A stretch of 64,000 nucleotides of DNA from 38-11 sp964539975. Lineage in GTDB: Bacteria > Bacillota > Clostridia > Tissierellales > Dethiosulfatibacteraceae. The position numbers and the translations under genes were made by a program. Shown here piece by piece: positions 49,343 through 57,092 of this stretch. The first letter of the stretch is position 1. Each line of letters starts with the position of its first letter. The notes below the pieces were generated by a model. It saw only the letters and a list, made by a program, of their open reading frames with translations. It was not told the DNA's origin and did not search any database. The stretch spans positions 105,487-169,486 of the forward strand of contig CAZIKK010000003.1 in the NCBI GenBank assembly GCA_964539975.1. Direction: 5' to 3'.

Positions 49343-50614
49343 ATGTTAGATATTAAGAGAATTCGGAAAAATCCAGAACATATGAACACATTGCTGAAAA
49401 GAAGAGATCCCGATTTGACCATTGATGCGGTCTTGGCTCTTGACGAGAAAAGAAGGGGGTTGCTGCTGGAAGTTGAAGAGATGAAGGCGAAGCAAAACAA
49501 AGTATCCAAAGAGATTCCCAAACTGAAAAAAGAAGGCAAGGAAGTGGGTGAAACTTTAGCTGCTATGAAACAGCTTTCCGCAGATATTAAAGCATTGGAT
49601 GTCCAAGTGAAGGCGGTTGAAGAGGAGATCACAGATTTATTGTTAAGCATTCCCAACGCACCACACCCTCAGGTGAAGGCAGGGTTTTCTGAAGAAGAAA
49701 ACACAGAAATAAGAAAATGGGGAACGCCTAGAACTTTTGATTTTGAAATCAAAGCCCATTGGGATTTGGGAACAAATTTAGACATATTAGACTTTGAAAG
49801 AGCGGCAAAGATTACAGGAGCTCGTTTTTCAATGTTTAAAGGACTAGGTGCAAAAATGGAGAGGGCCTTAATCTCTTTTATGTTGGATGTTCATACTCAA
49901 GAGCATGGTTTTACAGAGGTCTTGCCTCCATTTATGGTTAATCGAGACAGCATGATAGGGACAGGACAATTACCAAAGTTTGAAGAAGATGTATTCAAAA
50001 TTCCTCAAAAAGATTTTTATTTAATTCCTACAGCAGAAGTGCCAATAACCAACATCTATCGAGATGAGATTTTGGAGGAAAAAGACTTGCCTTGTTATAT
50101 GACTGCCTATACACCTTGCTTCAGATCAGAGGCAGGTTCTGCGGGACGAGATACAAGAGGCTTGATTCGAAACCATCAATTTGATAAAGTAGAGATGGTC
50201 TTATTGACCAAGCCGGAGAATTCCTATGACGAGCTGGAGAAACTGACAGGTTTTGCTGAAACCATTCTGCAACGGTTGGGACTGCCATACCGGGTTGTGG
50301 AACTGTGCACGGGAGATACTGGGTTTTCATCAGCGAAAACATATGACTTAGAGGTATGGATGCCAAGTTATGGACGGTATGTGGAGATCTCTTCTTGTTC
50401 AAATTTTGAAGACTATCAGGCAAGACGAGCAAACTTGAAATACAGGCCTGAAGGTGGCAAACCTGAGTTTTTACACACCTTGAATGGATCAGGATTGGCA
50501 GTGGGAAGATCCTTTGCCGCAATATTAGAAAACTATCAGGAAGCAGATGGATCCATTACGATACCAGATGCATTGAGACCTTATTTTGGAGGAATGGATA
50601 AAATTGAGAATTAA
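49343..50614 (+). CDS. serS: Seryl-tRNA synthetase
   Basis: 423 residues, class II synthetase. An N-terminal coiled-coil arm (about 28-105) that holds the tRNA-Ser long arm is followed by the catalytic core with motif 2 FRSEAGSAGRDTRGLIRNHQ and motif 3 LNGSGLAVGRSFAAILENY. It is under the T-box. GAGGAGG precedes the ATG. The next gene overlaps its end. Confidence 0.96.
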   Translation: MLDIKRIRKNPEHMNTLLKRRDPDLTIDAVLALDEKRRGLLLEVEEMKAKQNKVSKEIPKLKKEGKEVGETLAAMKQLSADIKALDVQVKAVEEEITDLLLSIPNAPHPQVKAGFSEEENTEIRKWGTPRTFDFEIKAHWDLGTNLDILDFERAAKITGARFSMFKGLGAKMERALISFMLDVHTQEHGFTEVLPPFMVNRDSMIGTGQLPKFEEDVFKIPQKDFYLIPTAEVPITNIYRDEILEEKDLPCYMTAYTPCFRSEAGSAGRDTRGLIRNHQFDKVEMVLLTKPENSYDELEKLTGFAETILQRLGLPYRVVELCTGDTGFSSAKTYDLEVWMPSYGRYVEISSCSNFEDYQARRANLKYRPEGGKPEFLHTLNGSGLAVGRSFAAILENYQEADGSITIPDALRPYFGGMDKIEN

Positions 50615-51782
50615 AAGATTAAAACGAATGGTTATAGCAGTGGTATTGTTGCTGATCTTAAGCATCTCTGCAGTTTACGGTGAGATCGATGTCAGTGAGA
50701 ATATTCGAGCCGCTTTGGTAGGAGATATGGCCACACGAGAAGTTTTTTATGCTTATAACGAAGAAGAACCCGTGGAAATGGCTAGTGTAACCAAGATCAT
50801 GACTTATCTTGTAGCTAGAGAGGCTATTGAAAATGGAGAAGTGGCTTCGGATGATTTAGTGACGATCTCGCCTTATGCTGCTAGTATTGAAGGAAGTTCT
50901 TTCAATTTGCGCGTTGGAGAAGAAATTCCGCTTGAAGTATTGATGAATTCTATTATGATTGTTTCGGGGAACGATGCGGCTGTGGCCATTGCAGAGCATG
51001 TGGCTGGAACTGAGCAGGCCTTTGTTCAACGGATGCATCAAAAGGCAGCAGAATTAGGGTTGACAACGGCTTATTTTATTAACCCCAGCGGTTTGCCAAC
51101 AGATGCAGAAGAATCTGATCAGAACTACATGTCTGCCATGGATCTTTTTCACTTATCCGCGTATTTATTCGAAACTTATCCGGATATTGCAGAGGTTACC
51201 ATACAAGAAGAAGTTACATTAACCGACAGAAATTTTTCTAGGGAAGCCACTAATCCCTTGTTAGGCGTGCTTCAAGGAGTTGACGGTCTTAAGACAGGCT
51301 ATACACACAAGGCAGGACTTTGTTTGGTTTCATCTATGCCTTATCAGGATGAGGAAGATAACTTAAAAGACAGACGAGTCATTGCCGTTCTCATGGGGGC
51401 GCATAGTCACAATGATCGGGTGAATAAATCAATTGAATTATTGGAGTACGGGTATTATGAGTATTTTATCGAAGGGATTGTCCAAAAAGATCAACCTTTA
51501 GGAGAAATTATCATTGATAATGCAGTTGAGGCACAAGTCGGTGTAATCAGTGGGGAGAATTTCTATCAATTGGTTAGAAATGGAGACATGCTCCAAGAAG
51601 AACTGGTTTACATTGAGGGAATCAAGGCACCACTTGCAAAAGGGGAGGTTGTCGGACAGTTGAACGTTTATCTAAATGATCAATTGATTCAATCTGTACC
51701 GGTGCTAGTCAGTGAGGATGTGGAAAAAGCCAATCTCTTCGTTCGGCTTTTCAGATTTTTGTCAGGTTTGCTGGGCATCTAG
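50604..51782 (+). CDS. D-alanyl-D-alanine carboxypeptidase, DacF-like
   Basis: 392 residues, exported penicillin-binding protein that trims the peptidoglycan pentapeptide. A basic start and hydrophobic signal peptide (MVIAVVLLLILSISAVYG) is followed by the peptidase S11 motifs SVTK, SGN (in IVSGNDAA) and KTG (LKTGYTHKAG), with the C-terminal PBP5-like domain and an amphipathic end helix (LFVRLFRFLSGLLGI) that can hold it to the membrane. I use a TTG start inside the serS end, 11 bases after GGAGG; the ATG 24 bases on is the alternative. Confidence 0.87.
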   Translation: MRIKRLKRMVIAVVLLLILSISAVYGEIDVSENIRAALVGDMATREVFYAYNEEEPVEMASVTKIMTYLVAREAIENGEVASDDLVTISPYAASIEGSSFNLRVGEEIPLEVLMNSIMIVSGNDAAVAIAEHVAGTEQAFVQRMHQKAAELGLTTAYFINPSGLPTDAEESDQNYMSAMDLFHLSAYLFETYPDIAEVTIQEEVTLTDRNFSREATNPLLGVLQGVDGLKTGYTHKAGLCLVSSMPYQDEEDNLKDRRVIAVLMGAHSHNDRVNKSIELLEYGYYEYFIEGIVQKDQPLGEIIIDNAVEAQVGVISGENFYQLVRNGDMLQEELVYIEGIKAPLAKGEVVGQLNVYLNDQLIQSVPVLVSEDVEKANLFVRLFRFLSGLLGI

Positions 51783-51795
51783 AAAGGAGCAGGAC

Positions 51796-53022
51796 ATGAA
51801 TCAATTGATTGCAGCAAGTTTGAGCTTTATGTTGATACCTATTTTGATCAAAAAACGGGTTAAGTTAGGCTATACGATTTTAATCACAGCCACCGTGCTG
51901 GGACTTGTTTCCGGTATCGGTGGTGAAGCTTTTGTTGGCTCCGTGAGAAAGGTGTTTTTAACGTCTTCATCCATGAATACGATTCTGGTGGTCACCATGG
52001 TAAGCATTCTTGGAGGAACCATGAAACAATATGGTGTGTTGAATGTGATTGTAGATACCATGCAACAAGTGATAGGAAGTAAACGGAATATTATCACCAT
52101 CATACCGGCTATGGTGGGTTTGCTGGTGATTCCAGGGGGAGCTATCTTATCGGCTCCTTTTGTTAAACAGATTGGGGAAGAAATCCACTTGTCACCTCCA
52201 AGGCAGGCTGTCATCAATCTGGTTTTCAGACACTTGGCGATGTTTTTGTTGCCTTTCTCAACCTCTATCATCATCATCCCGACGGTGTTGCCAGAAGTCA
52301 GTATTCCCTTTGTCATTGCATTGAATGGCGTTTTTGTGATGGGTATCATTGCTTTAGGGTATCTCTTGTTTCTAAGAGACATTCAATTAGAAAAATCAAA
52401 GGCAAAAAATCGAAATAAGGAAAATATCATCAAGTTGGCATTGTATACCTCTCCTATCTATGCTTGTGTCATCGTCACAGGAGTGACAGGTATTCCATTT
52501 TATCTTTCTATGTTGGTGAGTTTACTGATAGTCTATTTCCTGGGAAATAAACAAGACTTTCTAAGAACAGCGTTCCAATCCATTGACAGAAACATTGTCA
52601 TTACGGTGACGGCGGTATTGATCATGCAAAATGTGATTATGGAAATGTCAGATATGCTAGCAGTTTTTCATGGGATATTTGAGCAAATGAATCACATGGC
52701 TTCTATTATGTTATTGATTTTATTTACCTCCACATTTTTTGGTTTCATATCTGGCTATAAAGTGGCAGCATTGGCGATCACTTTGCCATTGATTGCACAA
52801 CTTGATGTATCTCATGCTATGATGCATGTGTATATTTATATTGCATCAGGATGTGCTTTTATTGGGTATTTTTTCTCACCTTTGCATTTATGCCAAGCTT
52901 TCACAGTAGAGATCATGAATGTTTCTACTTTGGACTTGTATAAAGAATACAAGGTGTTCGCACCTTTGTTGGTGCTCTTTTTAATGGTGTCGGCCTTGTT
53001 GTTTGGGCTTGCTTTGACTTAA
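51796..53022 (+). CDS. DUF401 family membrane permease-like protein
   Basis: 408 residues with about ten hydrophobic helices. The DUF401 pattern is seen in TMVSILGGTMKQYGVLNVIV, PAMVGLLVIPGGAILSAPFV and ASGCAFIGYFFSPLHLC. The fold is related to ion-transporter-like families (citrate/gluconate type). The substrate is unknown. It follows the carboxypeptidase gene by 13 bases with AAAGGAG and may be read from the T-box promoter. A near-perfect Noc-type palindrome lies inside. Confidence 0.82.
   Translation: MNQLIAASLSFMLIPILIKKRVKLGYTILITATVLGLVSGIGGEAFVGSVRKVFLTSSSMNTILVVTMVSILGGTMKQYGVLNVIVDTMQQVIGSKRNIITIIPAMVGLLVIPGGAILSAPFVKQIGEEIHLSPPRQAVINLVFRHLAMFLLPFSTSIIIIPTVLPEVSIPFVIALNGVFVMGIIALGYLLFLRDIQLEKSKAKNRNKENIIKLALYTSPIYACVIVTGVTGIPFYLSMLVSLLIVYFLGNKQDFLRTAFQSIDRNIVITVTAVLIMQNVIMEMSDMLAVFHGIFEQMNHMASIMLLILFTSTFFGFISGYKVAALAITLPLIAQLDVSHAMMHVYIYIASGCAFIGYFFSPLHLCQAFTVEIMNVSTLDLYKEYKVFAPLLVLFLMVSALLFGLALT
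52534..52549. other. Noc-binding-site-like palindrome with one mismatch in the DUF401 gene
   Basis: TATTTCCTGGGAAATA differs at one central base from the perfect 16-bp copies in pyrD and mnmE. Confidence 0.55.
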
Positions 53023-53041
53023 TTCTCACAAGGAGCTTACG

Positions 53042-53962
53042 ATGGTATTATTGACGGTTGTGGAATCAATTTTTATTATGGGCATACTTATATTGTTTGG
53101 ATATGTACTCTATAAGAAACAGATCATCACCACTGATGTGGAAAGAGCCTTCACTTTTATTCTGTTGAACATCGCTGTGCCTGCCTTGGTGTTGAACGCG
53201 TTCCACATCGACTATTCTCATGAAATGCTGATGGATGGCTTGTTTGTGATGGGGCTGGGAACGATTCATGTTTTGGTGATCATGGGGATCAATTATTTTC
53301 TTGTCCGGAGAGTATCAGATCCTGGAAGAAGAAAGATTTTATATTTAACTGGGGTTCTTAACAATGCAGGCTTTATGGGCTTTCCTGTGATCAATCAAGT
53401 ATTTGGTCCTTTAGGAACTTTTTATGCCTCCATGTTGTATATTCCTTTTATTCTATTGCTTTGGACCTATGGGATTTCTCTTTTCTTTGACAAAATCACC
53501 AAGAGAGAAATCAAGCAAATGTTTTTGAACGCAAATATGATCGCGGTATATGCAGGCTTGATTATTTTTGTCTTTTCGATTTCGATCCCAAGAATGGGTG
53601 TCAATCTGATTCAAAGTATTGGGAGTTTGACTACGCCACTTTCTATGTTCATTATTGGGGCAAGGATAGGTCGGGTCAAGCTAAGAGAGGTTTTCAACGA
53701 TAAGATGGTCTATTATGGATCGTTTATCCGATTGATCTTAGCGCCGCTCTTACTATTGATCTATTTAGTGTTCAGTGATCTGGATCCTGTCATTAAAGGA
53801 GTATGTTTGATCTATGCGGCATTGCCTGCACCTGCCATTACGGTGGTATTGGCGAATCAGTTCAATATTGGAGCGGACTTTGCGTCTAAAATGGTCGTGG
53901 TGACTCACTTGCTCTCCCTTTTCACCATTCCCATCCTGTTTGCGATCCTTGAATTCATTTGA
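53042..53962 (+). CDS. AEC family transporter
   Basis: 306 residues, about ten helices. Auxin efflux carrier type: FILLNIAVPALVLNAF at the first motif, NNAGFMGFPVI in the middle and GSLTTPLSMFIIGARIG, then LPAPAITVVLANQF near the end. In bacteria these carry malate, malonate or other anions or amino acids. The substrate cannot be told. It follows the DUF401 gene by 19 bases. The -35 of the tRNA promoter overlaps its stop codon. Confidence 0.87.
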   Translation: MVLLTVVESIFIMGILILFGYVLYKKQIITTDVERAFTFILLNIAVPALVLNAFHIDYSHEMLMDGLFVMGLGTIHVLVIMGINYFLVRRVSDPGRRKILYLTGVLNNAGFMGFPVINQVFGPLGTFYASMLYIPFILLLWTYGISLFFDKITKREIKQMFLNANMIAVYAGLIIFVFSISIPRMGVNLIQSIGSLTTPLSMFIIGARIGRVKLREVFNDKMVYYGSFIRLILAPLLLLIYLVFSDLDPVIKGVCLIYAALPAPAITVVLANQFNIGADFASKMVVVTHLLSLFTIPILFAILEFI

Positions 53963-53987
53963 CAAACAGAATATTATGCTGTAAAAT
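53959..53987 (+). promoter_or_regulatory. Promoter of tRNA-Arg
   Basis: TTGACA, 17 bases, TAAAAT. The -35 overlaps the stop codon of the AEC gene; the predicted start is nine bases before the tRNA. Confidence 0.8.
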
Positions 53988-54002
53988 TCTTAAAGTGATT
54001 GT

Positions 54003-54079
54003 GCACCTGTAGCTCAGAAGGATAGAGCAGTGCCCTCCTAAGGCATGTGCCGGGGGTTCGACTCCTCCCAGGTGCACCA
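54003..54079 (+). tRNA. tRNA-Arg (anticodon CCU)
   Basis: A complete cloverleaf: acceptor GCACCTG pairs with CAGGTGC, D arm AGCTCAGAAGGATAGAGC, anticodon stem GTGCC / GGCAT with loop CTCCTAA (anticodon CCT, reading AGG), T arm with GGTTCGACTCC, discriminator A and encoded CCA. The 3' tail ACCA is at the same time the first arm of a long palindrome. Confidence 0.95.
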
Positions 54080-54123
54080 ATAATGAATAGCCCTCAATTA
54101 ATTGAGGGCTATTCATTATTGGT
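54076..54123. terminator. 48-base perfect palindrome joined to the tRNA 3' end
   Basis: Two 24-base arms with no spacer (centre AATT). The first arm begins with the ACCA end of tRNA-Arg, and the second ends with TGGT before TTT. It lies between the tRNA and the convergent HD-GYP gene and most simply acts as a bidirectional terminator, though T-runs are weak. Confidence 0.75.
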
Positions 54124-54134
54124 TTTGGGAATGG

Positions 54135-54995
54135 TTATTTGATTATTTCAGAAAATAAAGAAACCAATTCTTGAGAGTAGCTATCTTTTTCATTCTTTAA
54201 TACCTCAATGGCAATATCTATTGTTCGTGCTTCTCTGTAAGGTCTATACGAAGTAATAGAATCGATCGTATCAGCAATCATTACAATTCTTGCATTTTGA
54301 TGGATGTCTTTTCCCTTTATTCCATTTGGATAGCCACTTCCGTCAAGACGTTCATGATGTTGCATCACAATATCCGTATATTCCTTTGGGATATCGTAAT
54401 TTTCAAGGGAGCTCATGCCTAAATCACAGTGTTGCTTCATTAGCATCATTTCTTGATCGGTCAATTTCCCACGCTTTTGTATAATGGATTTTGGTATCAA
54501 TAGTTTACCGACATCATGCAATAGGGTGCCAATGCCTAAGTTGGTAAGCTCTCTATCATTGTAGCCTAACTTTACAGCGATCATCAGAGAGATGATGGCG
54601 ACATCAATTGAATGCGTATATAGCCAATCCACGTACTTGCTCAAAGCATTAACATAAATCCACCATGGCTTAGTTTTGGACTCGAAAATAATGTTGATGA
54701 GTATGTCATTTGGTTTCTCAAGAATGCGTTTGTCATGGAGGCTCATTCTTTGTGAAAACCCTTCATTTATGGCAGTTAGGTGAGGGTGTTTTGCTGGAGC
54801 ATCTTTAGAAATAGCCTCTTCTGTTTGACTACTCTCATCTGGTTTTGCCAAATCGTTTTTAATAAGCGTTTCTAGTCTATGCTTGGTCTTAACTGAAATT
54901 TTTTGATCTTTGCTTAGTAAGAGTTTTCCGTTCTTATCATAAATGTCTCGAGCAGTATAATATTCAGATTCTTTTTTTGTAAAGTACACAGTCAT
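54135..54995 (-). CDS. HD-GYP domain protein, probable c-di-GMP phosphodiesterase
   Basis: 286 residues. The N-terminal part (about 1-90) is a small unnamed domain that opens TVYFTKKESEYYTARDIYDKNG and contains a linker. The HD-GYP domain follows: LLHDVGKLLIP, then HHERLDGSGYPNGIKGKDI with the GYP signature. All metal ligands seen in active enzymes are present (H, HD, HH). I start at the ATG six bases after AAAGGA. A class I c-di-GMP riboswitch sits in its leader, giving feedback from the molecule the enzyme should degrade. Confidence 0.9.
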   Translation of the reverse strand: MTVYFTKKESEYYTARDIYDKNGKLLLSKDQKISVKTKHRLETLIKNDLAKPDESSQTEEAISKDAPAKHPHLTAINEGFSQRMSLHDKRILEKPNDILINIIFESKTKPWWIYVNALSKYVDWLYTHSIDVAIISLMIAVKLGYNDRELTNLGIGTLLHDVGKLLIPKSIIQKRGKLTDQEMMLMKQHCDLGMSSLENYDIPKEYTDIVMQHHERLDGSGYPNGIKGKDIHQNARIVMIADTIDSITSYRPYREARTIDIAIEVLKNEKDSYSQELVSLFSEIIK

Positions 54996-55079
54996 TTTTT
55001 GTCCTTTCAATATTTATTGGTTGAATTCAATAGAAATTCTGGTGCCAGAGATAGATAATCATCGAAAAGAGCTTTAAAA

Positions 55080-55110
55080 CAAAAAAGTAGGCAGAGTATG
55101 GCTGCCTACT
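55080..55110 (-). terminator. Terminator of the c-di-GMP riboswitch leader
   Basis: Minus-strand stem AGTAGGCAG / CTGCCTACT with a seven-base loop, then TTTTTT. It lies about 85 bases before the HD-GYP start codon and would stop transcription before that gene. Confidence 0.85.
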
Positions 55111-55118
55111 TTTAGTGG

Positions 55119-55170
55119 GTTATTAAAGCAATCAAACAAAAATTGAATTTTGTTTGATTGTTTTAATAAC
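55119..55170. repeat. 23-bp inverted repeat in the riboswitch leader
   Basis: A long AT-rich hairpin of 23 pairs (one of them G-U in RNA) with a six-base loop. It separates the aptamer from the terminator. Known c-di-GMP-I leaders rarely have such a hairpin at this position to my knowledge. Confidence 0.8.
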
Positions 55171-55171
55171 T

Positions 55172-55260
55172 GATTTGGCAGCTCAACCGTCATGACAATT
55201 TTTGCTTTAGACTTGTAGCTTTGCGTCTCCGCCTTTCGACGGATTTGCCTTTGTCACCTA
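55172..55260 (-). promoter_or_regulatory. Class I cyclic-di-GMP riboswitch aptamer (GEMM-I)
   Basis: The minus strand reads GTGACAAAGGCAAA, then a stem with a GAAA tetraloop (TCCGTCGAAAGGCGGA), then GACGCAAAGCTAC, the tetraloop-receptor side AAGTCTAAAGC, and ATGACGGTTGAGCTGCC. These are the signatures of GEMM-I RNA. With the downstream terminator it forms a transcriptional switch of the HD-GYP gene. The 3' part GCTGCC can pair with GGCAGC of the terminator stem. Confidence 0.92.
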
Positions 55261-55281
55261 TATGTTTAATGGTATAGTATC

Positions 55282-55310
55282 ATTCTATTCTATCGTACTT
55301 GAATAGTCAA
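55282..55310 (-). promoter_or_regulatory. Promoter of the riboswitch and HD-GYP gene
   Basis: TTGACT, 17 bases, TAGAAT on the minus strand, with a predicted start about 15 bases before the aptamer. The leader from here to the HD-GYP ATG is about 280 bases and contains the aptamer, a long hairpin and a terminator. Confidence 0.75.
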
Positions 55311-55430
55311 GATTTGGAGATTTTATTCATTAGTTTTTCAAACAACAACGGCTACCTATGCAAAAAAGGTTGTATTCAAGTTTTTTATGATGGCATTTAA
55401 CTCTGAGAGAAATATGGTACAATAAAGAGG

Positions 55431-55461
55431 TTGACTGTAAACAGACTTTACACTTTATGAT
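55431..55461 (+). promoter_or_regulatory. MerR-type promoter with 19-base spacer and dyad
   Basis: TTGACT and TATGAT are 19 bases apart, and a perfect dyad TGTAAA-N5-TTTACA lies at 55436-55452 between them. This is the layout of promoters that MerR-family activators remodel. The gene it drives encodes a MerR-type protein, so autoregulation is expected. About 120 AT-rich bases between this and the divergent promoter show no other site. Confidence 0.8.
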
Positions 55462-55491
55462 AAGATTAATAAATGTGAAAGGACAAAAACG

Positions 55492-56943
55492 ATGACAATA
55501 AAGGAAATTGAAAACTTATCAGGAATGAGCCGTTCCAATGTGCGGTTTTATGAACGTGAAGGGCTAATCAAACCAAATCGAATGGAAAACGGATATAGGG
55601 ACTACTCGCAACATGATTTGGAAATTCTTCTGCGGGTTAAACTATTGAGAAGCCTTCATATCTCACTAGAGGAAATAAAGGCGATAAAAGAGGGTCACAA
55701 AGATTTAATGGATACTTTGTCCAATCAGATAATAAAGCTGGAGCAAGACAAAAAAGATGTAGCCTATGCGCAGAATGTGTGCAGTGCAATTCAGGAGGAC
55801 AGGGTAGGTTTTTCTGAATTGGATGCCAAAAAATATTTGGATGGTATAAATCGTGCAATAACAGAAACAGGCAGCGCTTATTTTTCCATCAAGAGTGATG
55901 AACTTCCACAAGTTTTTCATCCGTGGCGGAGATTTTTAGCTAGAATGTTCGATTTGTTTTTATATAGAATTCTCTGGACAACTTTTTTGGCATTTGTAGT
56001 TCATGTTAACTTGAGCGCTAGGAGCAGTTTTGGAAACCTGTTTGATTCTTTCATCTCAATAGTAATGATGCTGTTTCTTGAACCTCTTTTACTCAAGTTT
56101 TTAGGAACCACACCGGGAAAGGCAATATTTGGACTAAGAATCGAAACTTCAGAAGGCAGACACCTTGATTATGGAGACGGATTTGAAAGAACTTGGGGTG
56201 TGATAGCGACTGGGATGGGTTACGAAATCCCTATCTACAACCTTGTGCGTTACTGGAAAAGCTACCAACTATGTGTTGAGAACGAACCCCAGCCATGGGA
56301 TGAATCCATTTCATATAGCCTCAAGGACACAAAATGGTACCGCGCGTTGTTATACATCGGTGCAAGCGCAGTTTTCTTTGTGTTGTTGCTTTCAATCCTA
56401 TCATCTCAGCACCTCCCACCAAACAGAGGGGATCTGACGGTTGCAGAGTTTTCACAGAATCACAATTACTATTCTAGTTTTTTTAACTTGGGCTATGACA
56501 ACTTGTATTTGGATGAAAATGGGAACTGGATGGAGAATGAATCTGATGGAACGGTTATACGAATTGGCACAGGACAGATGCAAAAGCCAGAATTTCAATT
56601 CACAAAAGAAAATGGCTATTTGACGGAGGTTTCATTTTTGATTGAGTTAGAAGATCAGCAACACTGGCTTTCATCATATAACACACAAATGTTCCTGGCT
56701 TCTCTCGCTTTTGCTGGCGCTCAGAATGAAGTAGGCTTATTTTCTAAAGTTCCTAGTAGAATAGCAGATCAGATAGATAAACACACCTTTATGAGTTACC
56801 ATTTTTCCGAGGCAGGCATTGTGTTTGTTTGCGATATTGAGTATTCTGGGTATAGAGACCCTGTATCAAATGTTCTTATACCGGAAGAAGACGCAGAAAA
56901 AAACTATTTTAGATTAAATTTCACCTTAAATAAGGAACAATAG
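55492..56943 (+). CDS. MerR-type regulator fused to an RDD membrane domain
   Basis: 483 residues. Residues 1-75 are a MerR DNA-binding domain (MSRSNVRFYEREGLIKPNR, RDYSQHDLEILLRVKLLRSL), followed by a coiled-coil helix (about 76-110). An RDD domain starts near 143 (WRRFLARMFDLFLY, then FLGTTPGKAIFGLRIET), with membrane helices, and a further helix near 285-305 (ALLYIGASAVFFVLLLSIL). The last 170 residues would lie outside the cell and are of unknown type. A DNA-binding protein fixed in the membrane, able to pass an external signal to DNA, is the inference. AAAGGA precedes the ATG. Confidence 0.85.
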   Translation: MTIKEIENLSGMSRSNVRFYEREGLIKPNRMENGYRDYSQHDLEILLRVKLLRSLHISLEEIKAIKEGHKDLMDTLSNQIIKLEQDKKDVAYAQNVCSAIQEDRVGFSELDAKKYLDGINRAITETGSAYFSIKSDELPQVFHPWRRFLARMFDLFLYRILWTTFLAFVVHVNLSARSSFGNLFDSFISIVMMLFLEPLLLKFLGTTPGKAIFGLRIETSEGRHLDYGDGFERTWGVIATGMGYEIPIYNLVRYWKSYQLCVENEPQPWDESISYSLKDTKWYRALLYIGASAVFFVLLLSILSSQHLPPNRGDLTVAEFSQNHNYYSSFFNLGYDNLYLDENGNWMENESDGTVIRIGTGQMQKPEFQFTKENGYLTEVSFLIELEDQQHWLSSYNTQMFLASLAFAGAQNEVGLFSKVPSRIADQIDKHTFMSYHFSEAGIVFVCDIEYSGYRDPVSNVLIPEEDAEKNYFRLNFTLNKEQ

Positions 56944-56960
56944 GTAATTTACTTAACACA

Positions 56961-56984
56961 ACTCCAAATTTTCTTGGAGTTTTT
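56961..56984 (+). terminator. Terminator of the MerR-RDD gene
   Basis: Stem ACTCCAA / TTGGAGT with a six-base loop, followed by TTTT, 17 bases after the stop codon. Confidence 0.85.
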
Positions 56985-57092
56985 GTGCTCCTTTCTAGCC
57001 AAAATCTAATCTGACCTTTATAGAATTCTAAGAAAAAAAAGGTACAATTAACGAAGAAAAATTTTCAAGAAATCACAAAGGAGGATGAAAAT

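Noticed and set aside
54076..54123. Integration site of a mobile element at the tRNA
   Set aside because: No integrase, no direct repeat of the tRNA end and no foreign gene block nearby; terminator function explains the palindrome.
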